A DNA stretch of 64,000 bases from Dactylorhiza incarnata. Taxonomy: Eukaryota; Streptophyta; Magnoliopsida; Asparagales; Orchidaceae. The notes beneath the pieces are model-generated. The model saw only the letters and a list, made by a program, of their open reading frames with translations, searched no databases and was not told the origin of the DNA. The stretch is taken from the NCBI GenBank assembly GCA_033032865.1, contig JAWHQI010000121.1, positions 2,976,001 to 3,040,000 on the forward strand, read 5' to 3'. The position numbers and the translations under genes were made by a program. Shown here one piece after another: positions 53,811 to 62,977 of this stretch; the first letter of the stretch is position 1; the number at the start of each line of letters is the position of its first letter.

Positions 53811-56800
53811 TTTTCCCCCGAGATGGCTCCGCTAGCCGGGCTCTCATTAGCCGGTAGGGTAGGATGGCCTCCCGGGGAGGCTAAGTTGTTTTTCCACCGA
53901 GATGGCTCCGCTAGTCGGGCTCACGCTAGCCGGCAGGGTAGGATGGCCTCTCGGGGAGGCTAAATGATTTTTCCCACGAGATGGCTCTGCTAGCCGGGCT
54001 CTCGCTTGCCGGCAGGGTAGGATCGCCTCTCGGGGAGGCTAAGTGATTTTTTCCCCGAGATGGCTCCGCTAGACGGGCTCTCACTAGCCGGCAGGGTAGG
54101 ATAGCCTCTCAGGGAGGCTAAGTAGTTTTTGCCCTGAGATGGCTCCGCTAGTCGACAGGGTAGGATGACCTCTCAGAGAGGCTAAGAAGTTTTTCCCCCG
54201 AAGTGGCTCCGCTAGCCGGGCTCTCACTAGCCGGCAGGGTAGGATGGCCTCTTGGGGAGGCTAAGTAGTTTTTCCACCGAGGTGGCTCTGCTAGCCAGAC
54301 TCTCACTAGCCGGCAGGGTAGGATGGTCTCTCGGGCAGGCTAAGTAGTTTTTCCCCCGAGGTGGCTCCGCTAGCCGGGCTCTCACTAGCCGGCGGGGTAG
54401 GATGGCCTCTCGGGGAGGCAAAGTAGTTTTTCCCCCGAGGTGGCTCCACTAGCCGAGCTCTCACTAGCCGGCAGGGTAGGATGACCACTCGGGGAGGCTA
54501 AGTGATTTTTCCCCCGAGATGGCTCCGCTAGCCGGGCTCTCGCTAGCCGGCAGGGTACGATGGCCTCTCGGGGAGGCTAAGTAGTTTTTCCACCGAGGTG
54601 GCTCCGCTAGCCGGGCTCTCACGAGCCGGCAAGGCAGGATGGCCTCTCGGGGACGCTAACTAGTGTCCCCCCCCCCCCCCCCCCCCCCCCGAGATGGCTC
54701 CGCTAGCCGGGCTCTCGCTAGTCGGCAGGGTAGGATGGCCTCTCAGGGAGGTTAAGTAGTTTTTCCTTCGAGGTGGCTCCGCTAGCCGGGCTCTCACTAG
54801 CCGGCAGGGTAAGATGGCCTCTCGGGGAGGCTAAGTTGTTTTTCCCTCGAGGTGGCTCCGCTAGCCGGGCTCTCACTAGCCGGCAAGGTAAGTTGGTCTC
54901 TCGGGGAGGCTAAGTGATTTTTCTGCCGAGATGGCTCCGCTAGCCGGTCTCTCGCTAGCCGGCAGGGTAGGATGGCTTCTCGGGAAGGCTATGTGGTTTT
55001 TCCCCCGAGGTGGCTCCGCTAGCCCGACTCTCACTAGCCGGCACGGTAGGTTGTCCTCTCAGGGAGGCTAAGTGTTTTTCCCCCAAGGTTGCTCCGCAAG
55101 CCGGGCTCTCACTAGCCGGCAGGGTAGGATGGCCTCTCGGGGAGACTAAGTGATTTCCCCCCGAGATGGCTCCGCTAGCCGGGCTCTCGCTAACCGACAG
55201 GGTAGGGTGACCTCTCGGGGAGGCTAAGTAGTTTTTCCCCCGAGGTGGCTCCGCTAGCCGGGCTCTCACTAGCCGGCGGGGTAGGATGGCCTCTCGGGGA
55301 GGCTAAGTAGTTTTTCCCCTGAGGTGGCTCCGCTAGCCGGACTCTCACTAGCCGACAGGGTAGGATGGCCTCTCGCGGAGGCTAAGTAGTTTTTCCCCCG
55401 AGGTGGCTCCGCTAGCCGGGCTCTCACTAGTCGACAGGGTAGGTGTAACGGTACTGGCCACGACCGTCAACACATGACCTACAAGCCCAGTACCGTCGGC
55501 ACCGACGGCCCAGGACCGTCAACAAATGACCTACTGGCACCGCCGATTCAGCCTCACCCAAACGGGTTAACCACAAGCCTGCAGGCCGTACACCCCAACG
55601 CCTCTCTGGCCCTGTTTCTCAGGCACAGTGCGTTGTTGATGGCGGGATTCGAACCCACGCCACCCTTGATGAGAAACCTTCAACAGTTCTCATCACCAAC
55701 TGAGCTGTTTGTAACGGTACTGGCCAGGACCGTCAACACATGACCTACAAGCCCAGTACCGCCGGCACCGACGGCCCAGGCCCGTCAACAAATGACCTAC
55801 TGGCACCGCCGGTTCAGCCTCACCCAAACGGGTTAACCACAAGCCTGCAGGCCGTACACCCCAACGCCTCTCTGGCCCTGTTTCTCAGGCGCAGCGCGTT
55901 TTTGGAGGGAGGTCTCGAACCCACAACCTCCCTTGATAAGAACCCTTCAACAGGTCTCATCACCAACTGAGCTGCAGCTCAGTTGGTGATGAGAACTGTT
56001 GAAGGTTTCTCATCAAGGGTGGCGTGGGTTCGAATCCCGCCATCAACAACGCACTGTGCCGAGAAACAGGCTAGAGAGGCATTGGGGTGTACGGCCTGCA
56101 GGCTTGTGGTTAACCCGTTAGGGTGAGGCTGAACCGGCGGTGCCAGTAGGTCATTTGTTGACGGGCCTAGGCCGTCGGTGCCGGCGGTACTGGGCTTGTA
56201 GGTCATGTGTTGACGGTCCTGGCCAGTACCGTTACAGTAGGATGGTCTCTCGGGGAGGCTAAGTAGTTTTTCACCCGAGGTGGCTCCGCTAGCCGAGCTC
56301 TCACTACCCGGCAGGGTAGGATGGCCACTCGGGGAGGCTAAGTGATTTTCCCCCGAGATGGCTCCGCTAGCCAGGCTCTCGCTAGCCGGCAGGGTAGGAT
56401 GACCTCTCGGAGAGGCTAAGTAGTTTTTCCCCCGAAGTGGCTCCGCTAACGGGCTCTCACTAGTCGGCAGGGTAGGATGGCCTCTCGGGGAGGCTAAGTT
56501 GTTTTTCCCCCGAGGTGGCTTCGCTAGCCGGACTCTCGCTAGTCGGCAGGGTAGGATGGCCTCTCGGGGAGGCTAAGTAGTTTTTCCCCCGAGGTGGCTC
56601 CGCTAGCCAGGCTCTCACTAACCGGCAGGGTAGGATGGTCTCTCGGGGAGGGTAAGTAGTTTTTCCCACGAGGTGGCTCCGGTAGCCAAGCTATCACTAG
56701 TTGGCAGGGTAGGATGGCCACTCGGGGCGGCTAAGTGATTTTTCCCCCGAGCTGGCTCCGCTATCCGGGCTCTCGCTAGCCGGCAGGGTAGGATGGCCTC

Positions 56801-57292
56801 TCGGGGAGGCTAAGTAGTTTTTCCCTCTAGGTGGCTCCGCTAGCCGGGCTCTCACTAGCCGGCAGGGTAGGATGGCCTCTTGGGGACGCTAAGTAGTTTT
56901 TCCCCCCGAGATGTCTCCGCTAGCCGGGCTCTCGCTAGCTGGCAGGGTAGGATGGCCTCTCGGGGAGGCTAAGTAGTTTTTCCCCCGAGGTGGCTCCGCT
57001 AGCCGGGCTCTCACTAGCCGACATGGTAGGATGGCATCTCGGGGAGGCTAAGTAGTTTTCCCCCCGAGGTGGCTCCGCTAGCCGGGCTCTCACTAGCCGG
57101 CAGGGTAGGATGACCTCTCGGGGAGGCTAAGTGATGTTTCCCCCGAGATGGCTCCGCTAGCCGGGCTCTCGCTAGCCGGCAGGGTAGGATGGTCTCTCGG
57201 GAAGGCTAAGTAGTTTTCCCCCGAGGTGGCTCCGCTAGCCGGCCTCTCACTAGCCGGCAGGTTAGGATGGCCTCTCGGGGAGGCTAAGTTAT
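53811..57292 (+). repeat. Tandem array III (78-80 bp)
   Basis: Roughly 35 units of TTTTTCCCCCGAGGTGGCTC ... CTAGCCGGCAGGGTAGGATG ... CTCGGGGAGGCTAAGTAG. CCCCGAG at the start of the unit pairs with CTCGGGG near its end. Interrupted by the tRNA-like trimer (55444-56236) and a C-run at 54667. Continues at 60132-60415 beyond the solo LTR. Confidence 0.95.
55444..56236. mobile_element. Trimeric tRNA-like repeat, two direct copies and one inverted
   Basis: Copies at 55444-55707 (-), 55710-55974 (-) and 55975-56236 (+), about 264 bp each. Each has a tRNA-like head with AGCTCAGTTGGTGATGAG (box A region) and GGTTCGAATCC or GGTTCGAGACC (box B), and a body ending CCGTTACA. The whole trimer starts TGTAACGG, ends CCGTTACA and is flanked by GTAGG (55439-55443, 56237-56241) within array III. 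Copies 1 and 3 share the same head; copy 2 has a different T-arm part. A SINE or TRIM-like origin is possible. It is not a functional tRNA: the 5' acceptor strand is missing. Confidence 0.8.
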
Positions 57293-58539
57293 TGTCACAA
57301 CCCGCATTTTTCTCCGAATTTAAGAATATCAGAGTAAGAGAAAATACGCGTCATGATGCCACGTCATGCAGGAGACAACTGCAGACGCTCAGGCGGAAAC
57401 TTCTTACTTATTAATTCAAAACATGATCACATGGAAATTTATCATTTGGGAACCATTTATTAGAGTTTTAGGGGAAGAACTGTGTCTCTCAGCTCGTGGA
57501 TCAACTAGTCCACCCAAAAAAAATATATTATATTTGCAGCGGAAAATACTTGATTTGACTCATTTTAAGGTCCTATATGCACGTGATGATAGGACATAAG
57601 GTAAATGATATGCTCATGTCTAGGCGTAGTATAAGTGTAGAAAATACCTTTAGGTTACTTTAAATGTAAGGGTTTTGCAGTTAAAATGATGTGATATGGA
57701 GATGAAGAAAGTCATTTTATAACTATAATGCACCTAGACATAAATCATCCCCAGAAATTAAGATGTCTGAACAAGAAGAGAGCTGACTACAGCAACTACC
57801 TCGCAGCAGCGGGGTGGACAGCTACCAAAAACTCTGAACTTCCGGCTACACCACTAGCCGTTACGGCTCTGAACCTGAGGCATTCAATAAAACAAAGAAC
57901 GCCTCAGCAAGGAATTACAAGTGGCAGAAAACTAGCAGAAAAACAAGCAAGGCTTAAGGGGTACCAACCCAAGCCAAATTTACCGAAAGAGAGCTCCAAC
58001 AAAGAACCAACAAGCATCCGGTGCACTATATACCAAAAGAGGAACAAACATGTCCATTTATTTAGTTTCATCGATTAAAGAGACTGATCAGCTCAAATTA
58101 TACGGGAGCGGTTAACTACCTCCGCTACCCCAAGCCCAAAAGCAGGTGGGGGTACCACTAGACCCAACCACCCAAACACGACTACCGTGCAAGGCTATAA
58201 CAGTTCCCCCCACTGTCCCCCAAACACAACTACTGTGAAGGGCTAAAGACAGTAGTTCTTATTACTTAAATTTTATTTAAACACGGGACGCAGCCCGAAA
58301 GGATAATCACTGGAAGGCCCTAAGAAAAAATAGGGTCAAGGCAAAGTACGCCTCGATCAATAAGAACTATAAGAGTAACTCAAAAGTTAACAGACCACAA
58401 CGAGTAAAAGAATACCACCAAGAGGGATTCAAGATCAGGAGCACCAAAGGGACACTGACAATCATCTAGGTGCACTAGAGAGGACAAAAGATTAAAACGT
58501 GGGAATCGCAACGAAATCACATGCGCACCTGGCAGGGTT

Positions 58540-58664
58540 CCAAGGGGCCGCGCCCCTGGCGGGGTCTTAGGGGCAGAGCCCCTAACGGGGTCCAAGGGGC
58601 AGCGCCCCTGGCGGTGGTCTCGCTGACCGATCAGCGAGCGGGGTCAAGGGGCAGAGCCCCGTCC
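58540..58664 (-). repeat. Hairpin cluster AGGGGC/GCCCCT
   Basis: Five hairpins: TTAGGGGC-AGA-GCCCCTAA (58568), AAGGGGC/GCCCCT twice with CC/GG flanks (58541, 58592), CTCGCTGA-CCGA-TCAGCGAG (58619) and GGGGC/GCCCC (58649). Confidence 0.8.
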
Positions 58665-58740
58665 AAATTTTTGAAATCCCACCACCAGAAACCACACAAA
58701 AACACAGCAGAATTTAGGACGTCTTGAAAACTACAAGGAA

Positions 58741-59175
58741 CTTCTCGAGAGATAAAAGGGTTTCTCGAGAGAAGGGCAATTTCTCGAGAGAAGGGCAAAT
58801 TTCTCGAGAGAAGAGCAATTTCTCGAGAGAAGGGCAATTTCTCGAGAGAAGAGCAATTTCTCGAGAGAAGGGCAATTTCTCGAGAGAAGAGTAGGATCTT
58901 TTCTTTTCGAAAACTACAGGGAACTTCTCGAGAGATAAAGGATTTCTCGAGAGATGGATTTCTTGGGTTCTCGAGAGGTAGGCAGGGATTTCTCGAGAGA
59001 GGACAAGGGATTTCTAGAGAGGGATCATCGGATTTCTCGAGAAATCAAGCATTTCTCGAGAGGGATCAGGGGATTTCTCGAGAGGGATCAGGGGATTTCT
59101 CGAGAGGGATCAGGGGATTTCTCGAGAAATCAAGCATTTCTCGAGAGGTAAAGGGGTCTTCTCAAGAACTTGGCT
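58741..59175 (-). repeat. TCTCGAGA palindrome array
   Basis: About 22 copies of TTTCTCGAGAG(A) spaced about 19-21 bp (with AAGGGCAATT) and then irregularly. In the full Tekay LTR the equivalent place holds the TTCGACGAA array (49000-49275). Confidence 0.9.
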
Positions 59176-60415
59176 AAAACAACTGCTCGAGACTCTCAAA
59201 GACTTCTCGAGAAGGGCCAAACAACGGCTAAAATTCAGGGAACGACGGTGTCTTCCAGGAGAAATGCCCTGACTCTACGCGGGGAAGAAAATTTAGGGTT
59301 TCTAACTATCACACAAGACGCTCAAAACACGAGCCCACAGTTTATCAAGCATCTAACAGGAGAAAGACAAACCACGACTTAACCAAACAAAGAGGAGGAG
59401 GAAGCCACTTGCCTTAAACCTCGCAAACTCGAAGATCTCCGCTCCGAAAGCTATGGATCGGCTAGGGAAACACACGAGCACAGATTCCTGAAACTTTTTG
59501 GATCAAAAGGAGGGGTTAGGTCACCACCAAAGCTCTCAAAACTCCACGAAACGAGAAAGGCTTACCGCTAGAACGAAGATCTCGCCGAGAGCTTTCCAAA
59601 TCTTCAAACCAAACTCGATTCCGACCACTACAGCCCTAGGAATCGCCGGTTGAAGGCTCCACGAAGCTCCGCTCTCGCCCTAACCCACGGCGGCTGCTTT
59701 TGATCGAGGAAGAGGATGAATAGGGAAAGGGGAAGGCTTTAGGCTTATATATAAACCTAAATTTGTTATTTAAGTAATTAATTAATTCCCCAATTTACTT
59801 AAACTGCGAGGGCGACCAAAACACCTCGGATTTCTATGAAATTCGCACCCTAGCTGAAAAACGGCGCTACGAATCCAACAGCGAAGTCAGAATTCCATTC
59901 CGATGAGCCAAACTCCGGATAAAGCCTCCCAAAGCTAAAATCTTGATATCCACTCAAAATCTTCACTTTAACTCGAAACGACGCGAAATCTCGCACGCTT
60001 GACCTAAATCACAAGCTTTAACTAAGCTAAAACTCGAAACACTACCAGACGAGCTGACATAACGCCCTTACGCCAAAATTATGACATAGAGGGTACGTAA
60101 AAATAATTAACGAAAAATCAGGGGCGTTACAGTTATTTTCCCCCAAGGTAGCTTGACAAGCCGGGCTCTCACTAGCCGGCAGGGTAGGATGGCCTCTCAG
60201 GGAGGCTAAGTGATTTTTCCCCCGAGATGGATCCGCTAGACGGGCTCTCCCTAGCCGGCAGGGTAGGATGACCTCTCGGGAAGGCTAAGTAGTTTTCCCC
60301 CCGAGGTGGCTCCACTAGCCGGGCTCTCACTAGCCGGCAGGGTAGGATGGCCTCTCGGGGAGGCTAAATAGTTTTTCCCCCGAGGTGGCTCCTCTAGCCG
60401 GGCTCTCAGGAAGGC

Positions 60416-60581
60416 ACTCGCCGAATAGGCAGGGTTGGACTTTTCTTTCCGAGCGTGAGTCCCGCTCGAAAAGAGCAGGGATTGTGTACAACCCTGTATT
60501 CGCTGAGTGGATCCCCGGGGCCCAAGATGTCTTTAGGCCCAATATCTTTTAAGAGGCACTGCCCTAGGTAAGAGGGGCGGG
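60416..60581 (+). other. Region before the 3' LTR of the Tat-like element
   Basis: Unique sequence after the last array III unit; GGTAAGAGGGGCGGG (60567-60581) is the likely polypurine tract. Confidence 0.5.
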
Positions 60582-61995
60582 TGAGCCTTCAGGCGGGCTC
60601 AAGTACGAGGGGCGCAGCCCCAGATTATTCCGAAGAGGGGCGCGAGCAGGGAGGGCGGTCAGCCCCCTGTCTCGCCTAACCCTCTAAGGGGGGCGAGCAG
60701 GGAGGGAGGCCAACCACCTATCTTGCCCAACCCTCTTAGGGGGGCGAGCAGGGAGGGCAGACAGCCCCCTGTCTAGCCCATCCCTCTAAGGGGGGCGAGC
60801 AGGGAGGGCGGCCAGCCCCCTGTCTCGCCCGGCCCTCTAAGGGGGGCGAGCAGGGAGGGCGGCCAGCCCCTTGTCTCGCCCAGCACTCTAAGGGGGCGAG
60901 CAGGGAGGGCGGTAGGCCCCCTGTCTCGCCCAACCCTCTAAGGGGGGCGAGCAGGGAGGGAGGCCAGCCACCTGTGTCGCCCATCCCTCTAAGGGGGGGG
61001 GGGGGGGGGGGCGAGCAGGGAGGGCGGCTAGCCCCCTGTCTCGCCCAGCCCTCTAGGGGGGGGGGGGGGGACGAGTAGGGACGACGGCCAGCCCCCTGTC
61101 TCGCCCAGCCCTCTATGGGGGGCGAGCAGGGAGGGCGACCAGCCCCCTGTCTCGCCCAGCCCTCCAAGGGGGGCAAGCAGGGAGGGCGACATACCCCCTG
61201 TCTCGCCCAGCCCTCCAAGTGGGGAGAGCAGGGAGATAGGTCTCCCCCCTGTCTCGCCCAGCCCTCTAAGGGGTCGAGTAGGGAGGGCGGCAGCCCCCTG
61301 TCTCGCCCAGCCCTCTAAGGGGGGCGAGCAGTGAGGGCGGCCAGCCCTCTGTCTCGCCCATCCCTCTAAGGGGGGCGAGCAGGGAGGGCGACTAGCCCCC
61401 TGTCTCGCCCAAACCTCTAAGGGATTCGAGTAGGGAGGGCAGCCAGCCCCCTATCTCACCCAACCCTCTAAGGGGGGCGAGCAGGGAGGGCGGCAGGCCC
61501 CCTGTCTCGCCAAACTCTCTAAGGGGGCGAGCAGGGAGGGCGGACAACCCCCTGTCTCGCCCAGCCCCAGATGAGTCGACCTGCATTTAGCGCCTCAGAA
61601 TGGCGGGATTTGGCTGTTGGCAGGCCAAATCTGGAGTATTTTTGTAATCTCTTAGGCCAGAGTTTGGCTATTGGCAGGCAGAGTTCAGAATTCTATAAAT
61701 AGGACCAAGGGGGCACCTTTGAAGGCAGATCTCTCTCTTTAGGCTACTCTCCCCTAGGATTCTTTGGTGGGGGAAGAGTGCCTCCAAAGGTGCCCCAAGC
61801 TCAGCATTGGCTTGGGAGGGGAAGCGCTCTAAGATCTTTCGGGTGCGTGGTGGGACCTCCTCGCTGAGCCATTGGTCTTGTTCCTAGTTCCTAACCCACT
61901 TAGCCTAGATCTCTCCCTGGGGAGAAGTAAGTGTGAGGTCACCCCCCAACTTGTTGAGGGCCCGAACTCCACAAGAGACCAAGAAATTGGTTTCA
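60582..61995 (+). repeat. 3' LTR of the Tat-like element
   Basis: From TGAGCCTTCAGG (start inferred from a purine tract) to AAATTGGTTTCA. The array fills 60630-61560; TATAAATA at 61694-61701; the last 430 bp match 50560-50986. Confidence 0.75.
60630..61560 (+). repeat. Hairpin array in U3 of the Tat-like LTR (about 16 units)
   Basis: Unit about 57-60 bp: GGCGAGCAGGGAGGGCGGCC, AGCCCCCTGTCTCGCC, CAGCCCTCTAAGGGG. GGCGAG/CTCGCC plus CAGGG/CCCTG pair across one bulged base. Two G-runs (about 60996 and 61056). ORFs with WARQGAGRPPCSPP-type repeats are by-products. Confidence 0.9.
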
Positions 61996-62977
61996 AAAAT
62001 CTACATCCTTGTTTAGTTTGTATTAAAAGCAACTTCCTAAACAAAAGCCACAAGATTACACTTGCGCATTTATCAACATTCATTTTATCTCAACGCTCTT
62101 TATTTGATTCTAAATCTAACACTTCGGGGCCCTGTCCTAGGGACTTCACATTGCCGTCAATTGAAGGTTCGCCCTTCTCCACCGCAGTAAGGTCATTACG
62201 TCGTAAGGGCCTGCCCCTCCTACATTTCTCCACGGTTTGAATACCCCTGCTATTCACCGGCCACTTCGGGCCCTGCCCCGAGGACTTTGCATTGTCGTCA
62301 ATTGAAGGTTCGCCCTTCTCCACCACAGTGAAGTACCGACGTCGTAAGGTTCTGCCCCTCTTACGTTCGTCCCCAGTTTGAATACACCCGCTATTCAGCG
62401 GCCACTTCGGGGCCTTGCCCCGGGGACTTCCTTCACATTGCCGTCGATTGAAGGTTCACCCTTCTCCACCGCAGTAAGGTCCTGACGTCGTAAGGGTCTG
62501 CCCCTCTTACGTTCGCCCACAGTTTGAATACACCCGCTATTCACCGGCCACTTCAAGGCCTTGCCCCTGGGACTTCACATTGTCGTCGATTGAAGGTTCG
62601 CCCTTCTCCACCACAGTAAGGTCCCGACGTCGTAAGGGCCTGACCCCCTTACGTTCGCCCGTGGTTTGAATACACCCGCTATTCATCGGCCACTTCGGGG
62701 CCTTGCCCCTGGGACTTCACATTGTCTTCGATTGAAGGTTCACCCTTCTCCACCGCAATAAGGTCACGACGTCGTAAGGGTCTGCCCATCTTACGTTCGC
62801 CCGTGGTTTGAATACATATGCTCTTCGCCGACCATCCTGAGGCATGTCCCCCCCAATCAACACTTCGACAATAACCGGAATAATGAAGTCACGAGACACA
62901 AAAGTACCATCACAATGCTGTGCATAGTGAGAAGCGCCTAAACGAAATGGGAAAACAATAGTAACCGCACACTCATC
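61996..62977 (-). other. Internal part of a related element on the minus strand
   Basis: Read on the minus strand from the LTR at 62978: a PBS-like GATGAGTGTGCGGTTAC (compare 50987), a short leader to about 62830, then the 141-bp array. No gag is recognisable. 61996-62119 is AT-rich and unassigned; the join with the Tat-like LTR at 61995 may hide its TSD. Confidence 0.5.
62120..62830 (-). repeat. 141-bp tandem array (five units)
   Basis: TTCACATTG(C/T)CGTC recurs at about 62144, 62287, 62432, 62573 and 62715. Units carry CGTAAGG...CTTACG inverted repeats and CACTTCGGGGCC. Confidence 0.9.

Larger units (their letters stand above)
57293..60131 (-). repeat. Solo LTR of a Tekay-type element (minus strand)
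   Basis: 2839 bp; reverse complement starts TGTAACGCCCCTGATTTTTCG and ends GCGGGTTGTGACA, with TSD GTTAT (57288-57292, 60132-60136). No internal region, so it arose by LTR-LTR recombination. TATA region on the minus strand at about 59745-59756. Contains hairpins (58540-58664) and a TCTCGAGA array (58741-59175). Confidence 0.95.
50410..61995 (+). mobile_element. Tat-like gag-only retrotransposon with giant repetitive 3' region
   Basis: 5' LTR remnant (50410-50986, its start displaced by the Tekay insertion), PBS-like site, decayed gag (51046-52515), no pol, then tandem arrays to 60415 and a 3' LTR (60582-61995). The gag core resembles Tat/Ogre-type Gag. Tat-lineage elements are known for hypervariable 3' regions full of tandem repeats, which fits. 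Without its insertions (solo LTR, tRNA-like trimer) the 3' region is about 4.4 kb. A non-autonomous element of the LARD or TR-GAG kind. Confidence 0.8.

Noticed and set aside
54667..54690. Poly-C and poly-G runs (also 3790, 8350, 26679, 60996, 61056)
   Set aside because: Homopolymers prone to slippage or assembly error; at LTR ends they extend a known C-rich end, so not treated as separate features.
55444..56236. Functional tRNA genes
   Set aside because: Box A and B regions are present, but the 5' acceptor strand is absent and the anticodon arm is poor.
60736..61318. Repeat-protein ORFs (WARQGAGRPPCSPP type)
   Set aside because: They read through the LTR hairpin array, with frames broken at each length change.
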